Of a DNA stretch of 64,000 bases, positions 37,137 to 46,145 are shown in pieces (within the stretch, counting starts at the first letter, position 1; every line of letters starts with the position of its first letter). Where the stretch lies: the NCBI RefSeq assembly GCF_022809355.1, contig NZ_JAKZMM010000001.1:124001-188000 (forward strand), given 5' to 3'. The stretch comes from Parabacteroides faecalis (GTDB lineage: Bacteria > Bacteroidota > Bacteroidia > Bacteroidales > Tannerellaceae). A model generated the notes under the pieces. It searched no databases, had not been told where the DNA came from, and saw only the letters and a list, made by a program, of their open reading frames with translations. The position numbers were made by a program, and so were the translations under genes.

Positions 37137-38084
37137 ATGGAAAAATCAAGAAGAGACTTCTTTAAGAAAGGATTGATGGGTTCATTGGTCTTGGGCACAG
37201 CTTCTTTATCTCATTCTGCAAAGGCTGTGACATCAATGGTAGAAGCCAAAAGAGCGAAACGGGTTTTGATGATTTCACGGGATGGAATTTGTGTGGAAGG
37301 TTTTTTAAAAGCCCATACACCTCGCCTCGATGCCTTGTTGGCAGAAGGCGTATTGTCATTACAGACACGTGTGGTGATGCCATCAGTCACTTTGCCTAAT
37401 TGGACGAGTCATTTAACAGGAAGCGGACCTGAACAGCATGGAGTTGTTGATAATAGTTGGGAAATCACGAAATTCAAATTGCCCGCAGTCGAAAAAGACA
37501 GGTCTGGATATTATCCTTCTCTATTTAAAGTCCTGAAAGATAACCTGCCGGATGTCAAAACAGCTTTCTATTATAATTGGATTAATTTGTTTTATCCCTA
37601 TAATAAGAAATACTTGGATGAAGTAAGTTACTTGGAAAACGATGCGTATGTGCCGAATTATGAAAAGGCACTGGCATTCATGAAGGCTAATCGGAAATCT
37701 CCGACGGTAGTATTCTTATACTCGGTTCATACAGATCATGCCGGGCATAAACATAAATGGATGTCGCCTGAGTATATTCAGTCGATTGAAGAAGCCGATG
37801 TAGAAATCGGAAAACTCTTGGATCAGATGAAAGAAGAAGGACTGTATGAAGATACACACTTTATGTTCCTGACAGATCATGGAGGCATTGAATACGGACA
37901 TGGCGGCGTTAGTACGGATGAAATGATTGTTCCATGGGGAATTGTCGGTCCGGATATTCCTCGGGGAAAGAAGATGGAGGAACCGAATAATACAGTTAAT
38001 ACAGCTGCTGTCATATTACATTTGTTCAAGATTAAGCAACCGGCTTGTTGGACTGGCGAAGTTCCAGCATCAATTGGACGTTAA
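37137..38084 (+). CDS. Tat-type exported phosphodiesterase / nucleotide pyrophosphatase family protein
   Basis: 315 residues. The N-terminus SRRDFFKKG followed by a hydrophobic stretch looks like a twin-arginine signal. Alkaline-phosphatase-superfamily features: MISRDGI (metal Asp), nucleophile Thr in MPSVTLPNWTSHLTG, HTDHAGHKHK and LTDHGGIEYGHGG metal ligands. Type I phosphodiesterases cleave nucleotide or phospholipid-type phosphodiesters; the substrate is unknown. The N-terminal half is close to NPP family members. Confidence 0.9.
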   Translation: MEKSRRDFFKKGLMGSLVLGTASLSHSAKAVTSMVEAKRAKRVLMISRDGICVEGFLKAHTPRLDALLAEGVLSLQTRVVMPSVTLPNWTSHLTGSGPEQHGVVDNSWEITKFKLPAVEKDRSGYYPSLFKVLKDNLPDVKTAFYYNWINLFYPYNKKYLDEVSYLENDAYVPNYEKALAFMKANRKSPTVVFLYSVHTDHAGHKHKWMSPEYIQSIEEADVEIGKLLDQMKEEGLYEDTHFMFLTDHGGIEYGHGGVSTDEMIVPWGIVGPDIPRGKKMEEPNNTVNTAAVILHLFKIKQPACWTGEVPASIGR

Positions 38085-38151
38085 GTTTGTACTTATGCTG
38101 TTGTTTGTGAAAACAGATTGCCTTCCGTTTTTTTATGCGTGTGGAAATCCT

Positions 38152-38159
38152 TATTTTTG
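38152..38159 (+). promoter_or_regulatory. -7 box of aroA
   Basis: TATTTTTG, 20 bases before the aroA start. Poor -33. Confidence 0.45.
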
Positions 38160-38179
38160 TAGCCAAATAACAGGTAAGT

Positions 38180-39415
38180 ATGAACTATAGAATAAAATCT
38201 CCGGAAACAGAAATGAAGGCAGTTGTTCAACTGCCTTCTTCCAAAAGTATCTGTAACCGGGCGTTGATATTGAATGCACTTAGTTATAGCTCCTATCCTA
38301 TTCAAAATCTTTCAGACTGTGATGATACGGCAGTGCTGGTAAAGGCTTTAAATTCGAATGACCGGGATTTTGACATACAGGCTGCCGGCACAGCGATGCG
38401 TTTTCTGACGGCCTTTTTGGCAAAGGTTGTAGGTGAATGGACTATCACCGGGACAGAACGAATGAAAAACCGGCCGATTAAAATATTGGTAGATGCCCTT
38501 AATGCGGTTGGGGCTCGTATTGAATACATGGAGAAAGAGGGTTTTCCTCCGTTACGTATTTGGGGTAGTGCGCTGCAAGGTGGGGAAATCTCTTTGTCTG
38601 GTGGTGTAAGTTCTCAGTATATCTCTGCATTATTGATGGTAGCTCCTTTGATGGAGAAAGGGTTAGTCCTTCATTTGGAAGGGAATATTATTTCAAAGCC
38701 TTACATTCAATTAACCCTTCAATTGATGAAGCAGTTTGGTGTCCAGTCGGAATGGAAAGGATCGACCATCCGGGTAGCACCTCAAGAATATCAGCCTATA
38801 CCTTTTACGGTAGAATCAGACTGGAGTGCCGCCTCTTATTGGTATGAAATGATGGCTTTGTCGCGTCAGGCCGAGATTCAACTCAAAGGTTTGTTCAAAC
38901 AAAGTTTACAGGGTGATGCTGCAGGAGCTAAATTGTTTGCCCAATTGGGTGTGGGTACCTCATTTACTTCCGACGGAGTTGTATTGAAAAAGACCGGGAA
39001 TGTAACACGGAAGTTAGTATATGATTTCGTGAATGAGCCGGATCTGGCACAGACCTTTGTTGTAACCTGTGTTGGAATGAATATTCCTTTCCGCTTTTCC
39101 GGATTACAAAGTTTGAAGATTAAGGAAACCGACCGGATCGAAGCCTTAAAACAGGAATTACATAAGTTAGGCTATGTGTTGAAAGATAGTTGTAACAGTA
39201 TTCTGGAATGGGATGGAGAGCGATGCGAAGCCGAAGAGAATCCACAGATAGCAACGTATGAAGACCATCGGATGGCTATGGCCTTTGCTCCGTTGGCTTT
39301 GGTTCGTCCGGCAGGAATCGAGATTATGCATCCTGAAGTCGTTAGCAAGAGTTATCCGCATTATTGGGAACATTTAACAGAAGCGGGTTTCCTGATAGAA
39401 GAAAAGACAGAATAA
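38180..39415 (+). CDS. aroA: 3-phosphoshikimate 1-carboxyvinyltransferase (EPSP synthase)
   Basis: 411 residues, the shikimate-pathway step to EPSP. Family motifs: LPSSKSICNRALILNAL, AAGTAMRFLTAFLA, DWSAASYWYEM, IKETDRIEALKQEL, ATYEDHRMAMAFA. Length is slightly below the common 425-440, typical of Bacteroidetes. It begins a plus-strand run (unknown small protein, ABC permease, TPR lipoprotein, ribF) with short gaps. Confidence 0.96.
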   Translation: MNYRIKSPETEMKAVVQLPSSKSICNRALILNALSYSSYPIQNLSDCDDTAVLVKALNSNDRDFDIQAAGTAMRFLTAFLAKVVGEWTITGTERMKNRPIKILVDALNAVGARIEYMEKEGFPPLRIWGSALQGGEISLSGGVSSQYISALLMVAPLMEKGLVLHLEGNIISKPYIQLTLQLMKQFGVQSEWKGSTIRVAPQEYQPIPFTVESDWSAASYWYEMMALSRQAEIQLKGLFKQSLQGDAAGAKLFAQLGVGTSFTSDGVVLKKTGNVTRKLVYDFVNEPDLAQTFVVTCVGMNIPFRFSGLQSLKIKETDRIEALKQELHKLGYVLKDSCNSILEWDGERCEAEENPQIATYEDHRMAMAFAPLALVRPAGIEIMHPEVVSKSYPHYWEHLTEAGFLIEEKTE

Positions 39416-39429
39416 AACATACATAAGTC

Positions 39430-39849
39430 ATGTGGTATATCCTATTAAGTCTGGTTGTTTTAGGTATTGTTGCTGCCATTTTGGGTTATTTCCGCAATAA
39501 GAAATTACAGAAAATGCTGGAACGTGGCGAAATTACTGAAATACCGGAACCTCAAGAGATTCCGGAAGAATGTTGCGGTCAGCATGAAGTTTGTGAGCGG
39601 GATAGTTTATTGGCGGCAGTCAGTAAGTCTATTGAGTACTATAATGATGAGGAACTCGACCGTTTCAAAGGTGTAGAATCGGACGCATATGATGAGTCGG
39701 CAGTAGATGAGTTTCGGGAAGTCCTTTTTACCTTGCGGGAAGTTGAAGTTGCCGGATGGCTACGCAGTTTGCAATTGCGTGGTATTTGTTTGCCGGATGA
39801 GCTGAAAGACGAGGCTTTTCTGATTGTCGGTGAGCGACGAATTCATTAA
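39430..39849 (+). CDS. Small membrane-anchored protein, unknown
   Basis: 139 residues: one N-terminal helix (about 2-22, WYILLSLVVLGIVAAILGYF) and a soluble acidic part with PEECCGQHEVCERDSL (three or four close cysteines) and FKGVESDAYDESAVDEFREV. No enzymatic motif is evident. It lies 14 bases after aroA and 15 before an ABC permease, so its context hints at metal handling (inference). Confidence 0.8.
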   Translation: MWYILLSLVVLGIVAAILGYFRNKKLQKMLERGEITEIPEPQEIPEECCGQHEVCERDSLLAAVSKSIEYYNDEELDRFKGVESDAYDESAVDEFREVLFTLREVEVAGWLRSLQLRGICLPDELKDEAFLIVGERRIH

Positions 39850-39864
39850 GGAGAGGAAAGAAAG

Positions 39865-40668
39865 ATGGAATTGTTTCAATATGCTTTTTTCCAATATGCT
39901 CTGTTAGGTAGTTTATTTACAGCCATAGCTTGTGGAATTGTGGGAACATATATTGTTTCCCGGCGTTTGGTATTCATTAGCGGAGGAATCACCCACGCTT
40001 CATTTGGAGGTTTGGGATTGGGATTTTATACCGGAATGAATCCGATTGTTTCGGCTATGCTGTTTGCTATTCTGGCTGCTTTTGGGGTAGAATGGGCCAG
40101 CAGGACTCAGCAAATACGGGAAGATTCTGCCATAGCGGGCGTTTGGTCGTTAGGTATGGCCTTGGGTGTGATCTTTATCTTTCTGACACCAGGTTATGCT
40201 CCTAATCTCTCGGCGTATCTCTTTGGAAATATCCTGACGATAGCTCCGGCAGATATCATGGCGAGTGCTGTTTTGTCGGTTGTCGTCTTGCTGTTGTTTG
40301 GTATTTTTACCCGGGAGATCATTTATGTGGCTTTTGATCCGGCTTTTGCCAAGACACAACAATTGCCTGTACGTTTGATAGAATATCTGATGATGTGCCT
40401 GATTGCCATAACCATTGTGTTGGCGATCCGTATGGTAGGGATTATGTTGTTGATGAGTTTACTGACATTGCCTCAAATCACGGTCAACCTGTTGACTTCC
40501 GATTTCCGAAAGATTATGTGGGGCAGTGTTCTGATTGGTTTTGTCGGGTCTGTCGTCGGTCTGTTCTTATCCTATTACTTGAATATTCCTTCAGGAGCTT
40601 TTATTATCCTGGTATTGGTACTGCTCTTTTTGGCAGTAAAGGCAATAAAAGCGCTTCTGATACGTTAA
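39865..40668 (+). CDS. Metal (zinc/manganese-type) ABC transporter permease
   Basis: 267 residues with about seven or eight membrane helices, ABC-3 family: FISGGITHASFGGLGLGFY, VGTYIVSRRLVF, RMVGIMLLMSLLTLPQIT. Members form the membrane channel of ZnuABC/MntABC importers. No ATPase or binding-protein gene is adjacent, so partners must be encoded elsewhere. In the same run as the cysteine-bearing small protein. Confidence 0.92.
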   Translation: MELFQYAFFQYALLGSLFTAIACGIVGTYIVSRRLVFISGGITHASFGGLGLGFYTGMNPIVSAMLFAILAAFGVEWASRTQQIREDSAIAGVWSLGMALGVIFIFLTPGYAPNLSAYLFGNILTIAPADIMASAVLSVVVLLLFGIFTREIIYVAFDPAFAKTQQLPVRLIEYLMMCLIAITIVLAIRMVGIMLLMSLLTLPQITVNLLTSDFRKIMWGSVLIGFVGSVVGLFLSYYLNIPSGAFIILVLVLLFLAVKAIKALLIR

Positions 40669-40713
40669 TATATACGCATTTACTTCATGAGAAGTCGTTA
40701 GTCGTTTGTTATT

Positions 40714-43700
40714 TTGAAGAAAGGTTTTTATTACATAGTCGCTTTATTTGCGGTATCGTTTCTTTGGTCGTGCAGTACGAAGAAAAATACCCGGTTCAAT
40801 CGTTTTTATCATGCGTTGAATTCTCGCTTTAATATCTACTATAACGGGAAAACTTCGTTTGATGAAGCCTTGTTGTCGATGCAGAAAGGATATAAGGAGA
40901 ATTATTCAGATATGATTCTGATGTATCCGATCAGTGCACAACCAAAGGAAAAAGCAGAAACCGGTGGTCCCTTCGACCGGGCTATCGAGAAAAGTAATAA
41001 GGCTATCAAATTACATTCGATAAAGACAAAACCTAAGAAGAAAGCGGGCTGGAGGAATGACCCGAAACAAGTCAAGTGGCAGAATCAAGAAGAATATAAT
41101 CCGTTTCTGAAGAAATGCTGGATGCTGATGGGGGAAGCTCAGTTTTACAATGCCGACTTTCTTCAAGCCTCTGCAACTTTCTCTTATATTACCCGTCATT
41201 ACAAGGAAGATGAAGAACTGGTCGCTTCTGCCAAACTCTGGCAAGCTCGTTGTTATGCAGAGATGGGCTGGAATTATGAAGCGGAAGATATTTTGGGTAA
41301 ACTGAATACAAACGGTATTCCGAAGAAATGCCTGAATCAATATGCGGCTGTTTATGCGGATTATTTGATCAAGAATCAGCAGTTCGAAGATGCAATTCCT
41401 TATATGAAGACGGCGATCAAGGCGGAAAAGAACCGGTTACAAAAGAGTCGGATGCGGTATCTGCTTGGACAAATGTATGCTTCCCTCGAGATGGATGGTA
41501 TGGCATACAAGACCTTTGCCGAAGTGATACGTTCGAATCCTCCGTATGAATTGGAATTTGCCGCTCGTATCCGTCAGACGGAAGTCTTTTCGGGCAGTGA
41601 TTACCAGAAGGTGGTAAAACGTTTGGAACGGATGGCCAAGAACCAGAAGAATAAAGATATGCTGGATCAGGTGTATTATGCCCTGGGAAATGTATATATG
41701 AGCCGGGAAGATACGGTAAATGCCATTAAGAATTATGAGTTGGGGGTTGAGAAAAGCACACAGAATGGACTGGATAAGGCTCTTTGCCAGATTCGATTGG
41801 GCGATTTGTATTTCGAGAAGCGTGATTATGTAAAGGCACAACCTAACTTCAGTGGTGCTTTAGCCGGTATTCAGAAGGAATACAAAGATTATGAACGGAT
41901 CTCCAAGTTGTCGGCTGTATTGGATGAGTTGGTTGTTCATGTAGAAGCAGTCCATTTACAAGATAGTTTACAGACGTTGGCCAAGATGCCGGAAAAAGAA
42001 CGCTTGGCTGTTATCGATAAGATCATCGAACAAGTTATTGAAGAGGAAAAGAAAGCTCAGGAAGAGGCCGAAAAGGAGGCTTTTCTGGCAGAACAGAGTG
42101 CTAAAGGAACAGGTATCAATCGCCCTGGAACGGAAGCTAATACAATTACACTCCCTACGGCGTCGGGTAGTACTTCGTTCTATTTCTATAATCCGCAGGC
42201 CGTAGCGCAAGGTAAAACTCAGTTCCAAAGAAAATGGGGACGTCGTCCGCTGGAAGATGATTGGCGAAGACGGAAGAAAACACTCACGACATTTAATGAT
42301 CCGAATGACATGGACGAGGAAACCGCCCAAGAAGGAATGGAGGGAGAGCAATCACAGGATTTGGCTGCCGGCGGTGAAGGCGATACTTCTTCTGTCGTAG
42401 GTTCAGACGATCCGAAGTCACGGGAATATTATTTACAACAGCTTCCGATGACGCCCGAAGATGTAGATGCTTCGAACGTAATCATTGAAGATGGTTTGTA
42501 TAACATGGCTATGATCTATAAGGATAAACTGGAAGATCTGTCGCTTTCAATAGAAGCTTTTCAGAATTTGGAGAAACGCTTCCCGGATAATTCACATCTG
42601 ATGGAAAGTTATTATCAGATTTATTTAATGGCTTTGCGTCTGAAGGATGTCGGACTGGCGGAAGAGTATAAACAGAAGATGATGGCCAAGTTCCCTGAAA
42701 GTGATTATGCCGTGGCTATTTCCGATCCGAATTATGAATATAATATCCGGATGATGGATGTGGTGCAGGATTCTATTTATGAACAGACATACGAACGTTA
42801 TCTGGCAGAAGATACTTCTACTGTACGACGGAATTTCCGGATGGTCAGCGAGAAGTATCCATTGGCAAAACTGTTGCCGAAATTTATGTTCCTGGATGCA
42901 TTGACTTATGTACAGGCTGGCGATGCCGAAGGCTTTAAGCAGGCATTGAAAGCTTTATTGGATAAATATCCTTCAGAGGATGTTTCGGAACTTGCCGGTG
43001 AGATGTTGAAAGGTGTTTTACGTGGCCGTCAGATGGTTCAGGGCGGTGTTACGGGTATGACATGGAATCTGCGTTTTGGTACAGGAGAAGATGGCTCATT
43101 GTCGGCAGCTGATTCTGCCCGGACGTTTAAGGCTGAGCCAAATGTTCCTTATCGGATGATTATGATTTACCCGACGGGGTTGGTAGATCGTAACCAATTG
43201 CTCTTTACGGTGGCAGCTTACAACTTTGCCAACTTTATGGTCAAGCAGCTGGATATGTCGTTTGAGGAATCTGGTATTGCTAGTATTTTCGTGTTGAGTG
43301 GTTTCTATAATTTCGATGAGGCTTGGCATTATTATAAGATGATATATGACAAGGGTGGTTATGCTTCTAGCTTGGATAAAGCCATTGATATTTTGCCTAT
43401 TTCGGAAGATAATTATGAAACGTTGATGCATGGTAAAACGCTGGATGAATATATTGCTTTCTTTGATGAACATTTCCACGATCAGGCTCCTGAGTTAGCT
43501 GCCCGTTGGGCTGCTCGTAAGGAAGCTCAGGCTAAGGAAGCCCAGAAAGCGGAAGAAACGGAGACTGAAAAGGTTCCGACGGATACAGTTCCGGCGGTTA
43601 AAGAAGCTGAGGTTGTACCGGAAACACAGGTAGCTCCAACAGATACGTTGGCTACAGATACGGTCATACCTGTTATCTCTCCGGATACGTTGACTGCACA

Positions 43701-44256
43701 ACCGGCTGATACCCTGCAACCTGTTCTGGAAGAACAACCGTTGCCAGAGAGAGAAGAACCTGTATTTACAGCTCCTAAACCTGAAAAAGACAAGGGTTTG
43801 ACATTGGAGGATATCGAAGAAATTCGCCGTTTGCAGGCAGAAGCTGAGGAAATGCAGAAGGAAGAGGCACGACGGGTATTCGAAGCTGAGCAGGAAGCCG
43901 AACAGGTAGAATTGGAACTGAATGCGAAGATCCGGGCAGAAATAGAGGCTCAGCAACAAGCCGAAGAGGCAAAACTGTTGAAGGCTAAGGAAGAACGCGA
44001 GCGGCAATTGGAGGCTGATCGTAAGGCGAAGTTGAAACAGGCTGAAGCTGATCGGAAAGCGAAGTTGAAAGCTCGTGAAGAATTGCGTAAAGAAAAAGAA
44101 CGTGCTTATAAAGAACGACTGAAACAGAAGGAAAAAGAACGGAAAGAGAAAGAACGTGCTTATAAGCAAAAGCTGAAAGAACGGGAAAAAGCTCGCAAGG
44201 CAGAACTGAAAGCCCGTGAAGAGGCGCGTAAAAATAGGGAGAAAACAGCGGAATGA
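40714..44256 (+). CDS. Giant TPR lipoprotein, SprE/PorW-like
   Basis: 1180 residues starting at TTG 40714, since no in-frame ATG precedes the lipoprotein signal (KKGFYYIVALFAVSFLWSC). The N-terminus (NRFYHALNSRFNIYYNGK) resembles SprE/PorW, TPR lipoproteins tied to type IX secretion in Bacteroidetes. TPR-like helices fill about 60-430 and 580-900. Residues about 980-1040 are rich in Pro/Thr/Asp, and about 1040-1180 is a highly charged coiled coil (Lys/Glu/Arg/Ala). Outer-membrane or periplasmic scaffold is likely. The stop overlaps ribF by 4 bases. Confidence 0.85.
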   Translation: MKKGFYYIVALFAVSFLWSCSTKKNTRFNRFYHALNSRFNIYYNGKTSFDEALLSMQKGYKENYSDMILMYPISAQPKEKAETGGPFDRAIEKSNKAIKLHSIKTKPKKKAGWRNDPKQVKWQNQEEYNPFLKKCWMLMGEAQFYNADFLQASATFSYITRHYKEDEELVASAKLWQARCYAEMGWNYEAEDILGKLNTNGIPKKCLNQYAAVYADYLIKNQQFEDAIPYMKTAIKAEKNRLQKSRMRYLLGQMYASLEMDGMAYKTFAEVIRSNPPYELEFAARIRQTEVFSGSDYQKVVKRLERMAKNQKNKDMLDQVYYALGNVYMSREDTVNAIKNYELGVEKSTQNGLDKALCQIRLGDLYFEKRDYVKAQPNFSGALAGIQKEYKDYERISKLSAVLDELVVHVEAVHLQDSLQTLAKMPEKERLAVIDKIIEQVIEEEKKAQEEAEKEAFLAEQSAKGTGINRPGTEANTITLPTASGSTSFYFYNPQAVAQGKTQFQRKWGRRPLEDDWRRRKKTLTTFNDPNDMDEETAQEGMEGEQSQDLAAGGEGDTSSVVGSDDPKSREYYLQQLPMTPEDVDASNVIIEDGLYNMAMIYKDKLEDLSLSIEAFQNLEKRFPDNSHLMESYYQIYLMALRLKDVGLAEEYKQKMMAKFPESDYAVAISDPNYEYNIRMMDVVQDSIYEQTYERYLAEDTSTVRRNFRMVSEKYPLAKLLPKFMFLDALTYVQAGDAEGFKQALKALLDKYPSEDVSELAGEMLKGVLRGRQMVQGGVTGMTWNLRFGTGEDGSLSAADSARTFKAEPNVPYRMIMIYPTGLVDRNQLLFTVAAYNFANFMVKQLDMSFEESGIASIFVLSGFYNFDEAWHYYKMIYDKGGYASSLDKAIDILPISEDNYETLMHGKTLDEYIAFFDEHFHDQAPELAARWAARKEAQAKEAQKAEETETEKVPTDTVPAVKEAEVVPETQVAPTDTLATDTVIPVISPDTLTAQPADTLQPVLEEQPLPEREEPVFTAPKPEKDKGLTLEDIEEIRRLQAEAEEMQKEEARRVFEAEQEAEQVELELNAKIRAEIEAQQQAEEAKLLKAKEERERQLEADRKAKLKQAEADRKAKLKAREELRKEKERAYKERLKQKEKERKEKERAYKQKLKEREKARKAELKAREEARKNREKTAE

Positions 44257-45179
44257 TAGTAATAGATAGAAACGGACAAAAGGAATGTCCGGAGGCTTTG
44301 GCGGCAACGATTGGTTTTTTCGATGGTGTACATTTGGGACATCGTTTCCTGATAGACCAGTTGAAGAAAGTGGCAGCGGAGAGAGGCTTGCCTTCGGCCG
44401 TGATTACGTTTCGGATACATCCTCGGGCTGTCTTGCATGCCGATTATCAACCGAAGCTGTTGAATACTTGGGAGGAAAAGTTGGCTCAATTGGCTACGAC
44501 CGGGGTGGATTATTGTCTGGTTCTCGATTTTACGTTGGAGTTATCCCGTTTTTCGGCAGCTGAATTTATTACTAAAATATTGGCCGAAGCTTTTCGGGTA
44601 AAGGCTTTACTGATAGGTTATGATCATCGTTTCGGGCATGATCGGGCCGAAGGATTTGATCAGTATGTTGTATATGGGAAGGCTTTGGGAATGGATGTGA
44701 TCCAGGCTCTACCTTATGATAATGGGCAGACGAAAGTAAGTTCTTCTGAAGTTCGTCGGCTTTTGGCTGAGGGCGAAGTGAAGCAGGCGTCAGTTTTGTT
44801 ATCATATCCTTATTCTTTGAAGGGAAAGATCGTTAAGGGGCATCAGGTAGGACGTACAATCGGTTTCCCGACAGCCAATCTTTCGGTAGAAGATTCTCGT
44901 AAGATCCTACCCGGAAATGGTGTTTATGCAGTCTGGGCTGTTCTTTCCGGTAAACGTTATAAAGGTATGCTTTCTATAGGAAACAGACCGACATTGGATG
45001 ATGGGAATAGTCAGTCCATAGAAGTGTATTTATTGGATTTCTCCGGTGATTTGTATGGTAAAGAGATCGAAGTCTCATTTGTGTCTAAGATTCGTGATAA
45101 CCGGAAATTCCCTTCCTTATTGGCCTTGAAATCTCAGTTGGAACAGGATCGTCAGACCGTGTCTGAGTGTCTGATTTGA
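44253..45179 (+). CDS. ribF: Bifunctional riboflavin kinase / FAD synthetase
   Basis: 308 residues. The N-terminal FAD synthetase has ATIGFFDGVHLGHRFLI and LIGYDHRFGHDR; the C-terminal flavokinase (about 185-305) has GHQVGRTIGFPTANL and GMLSIGNRPT. It converts riboflavin to FMN and FAD. It overlaps the TPR gene (ATGA), suggesting translational coupling. Followed by a terminator shared in sequence with the one after asd. Confidence 0.96.
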   Translation: MIVIDRNGQKECPEALAATIGFFDGVHLGHRFLIDQLKKVAAERGLPSAVITFRIHPRAVLHADYQPKLLNTWEEKLAQLATTGVDYCLVLDFTLELSRFSAAEFITKILAEAFRVKALLIGYDHRFGHDRAEGFDQYVVYGKALGMDVIQALPYDNGQTKVSSSEVRRLLAEGEVKQASVLLSYPYSLKGKIVKGHQVGRTIGFPTANLSVEDSRKILPGNGVYAVWAVLSGKRYKGMLSIGNRPTLDDGNSQSIEVYLLDFSGDLYGKEIEVSFVSKIRDNRKFPSLLALKSQLEQDRQTVSECLI

Positions 45180-45221
45180 ATGTTGGCAGGTTCTTTACTG
45201 AATCTAACGGGAATTAAAAAT

Positions 45222-45259
45222 AAAACCAACGAGAATCAGAATCAATCCTCGTTGGTTTT
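45222..45259. terminator. Terminator after ribF
   Basis: AAAACCAACGAG (45222-45233) pairs with CTCGTTGGTTTT (45248-45259). Same stem as at 33611-33670, between convergent genes. Confidence 0.85.
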
Positions 45260-45291
45260 GAATCATGCTTTCGGAAATATTCCCGATATTC

Positions 45292-46080
45292 TTATTTGAC
45301 TTCTTCTATAGTTCCTTTTCCGATGACACGTTGTTGTACAGCGGTCGGACCTTTGTAACGGATGTTTCCTTTACCGACCAAGGTGGCATTCAGATTACCT
45401 GTCGGATGAATTTCAGCCAAGCCACTGCCTGCCATTTTGCATTTTACATCCGGAATAGCTACGCCATAAGCATGAATGTCACCACTACTTAATACTGTAT
45501 AATTCCCTTGATTGGCTGATCCGGCTTTCAGACGGATAGAACCAGAACCTCCCATATTACAGTTCAGTTTGTCGACCTTCATGTTTTCAACGACCATATT
45601 GGCACTACCTGAAACGTCTAAATCCAAGACTCCTACTTCAATTGGCTGTTTAAACTGTACTAAACAATTCTCATTGGCTTTTACTTCCAGTTCATCACCA
45701 GACAGTTTGCTGTTTACCATGAAATTGGCGTTGCCTGCAGCTTTGACCTTTTTCAGCCATTTCGAGTTGGTTTTTACCACAAACTTGGTCAGTTTGCCAA
45801 CCTTTACTTTCTTATCAAAGCTTAAGGTTAATATACGGTCATGAATATCTACATTCAGATATTGATGAAGATTTTCATCTAATGTTACTTCCAAACTACC
45901 GGGATCATCCGACTGAACATAACTAAAGTCCATGATACCGTCAATCCGCACTTCGTTGAAATCATCAATCTTAATGGTCTTGGTACTCAATGTACCGTTG
46001 CCGTTTACATTGTCGGCTGCTTTAGCATTCAAAAACAGACCGAATAAGAATGCCAGCAATAAGAATCCTTTTGTTTTCAT
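45292..46080 (-). CDS. GIN-domain (DUF2807) exported protein
   Basis: 262 residues. Signal peptide MKTKGFLLLAFLFGLFLNAKA; then one auto-transporter-adhesin-head GIN domain (about 30-250), a right-handed beta-helix-type fold with repeats such as LDVSGSANMVVENM and NMGGSGSIRLKAGS. Possibly a surface adhesin head or matrix protein. Paralogue of the next gene upstream; GGAGG lies 5 bases before the start. It has its own -7 box. Confidence 0.9.
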   Translation of the reverse strand: MKTKGFLLLAFLFGLFLNAKAADNVNGNGTLSTKTIKIDDFNEVRIDGIMDFSYVQSDDPGSLEVTLDENLHQYLNVDIHDRILTLSFDKKVKVGKLTKFVVKTNSKWLKKVKAAGNANFMVNSKLSGDELEVKANENCLVQFKQPIEVGVLDLDVSGSANMVVENMKVDKLNCNMGGSGSIRLKAGSANQGNYTVLSSGDIHAYGVAIPDVKCKMAGSGLAEIHPTGNLNATLVGKGNIRYKGPTAVQQRVIGKGTIEEVK

Positions 46081-46129
46081 TTTTCCTCCATTTACAGTTG
46101 TACATCAACTCTATTTACACAAACATGTA

Positions 46130-46137
46130 CAAATGTA
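46130..46137 (-). promoter_or_regulatory. -7 box of the 45292-46080 GIN gene
   Basis: TACATTTG on the minus strand, 49 bases before the start. It shows the paralogue pair need not be one transcript. Confidence 0.5.
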
Positions 46138-46145
46138 GGAAAAAT

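Noticed and set aside
43495-44307. Long antisense ORF of 270 residues
   Set aside because: Phe/Leu/Ser-rich shadow of the Lys/Glu coiled-coil part of the TPR lipoprotein.
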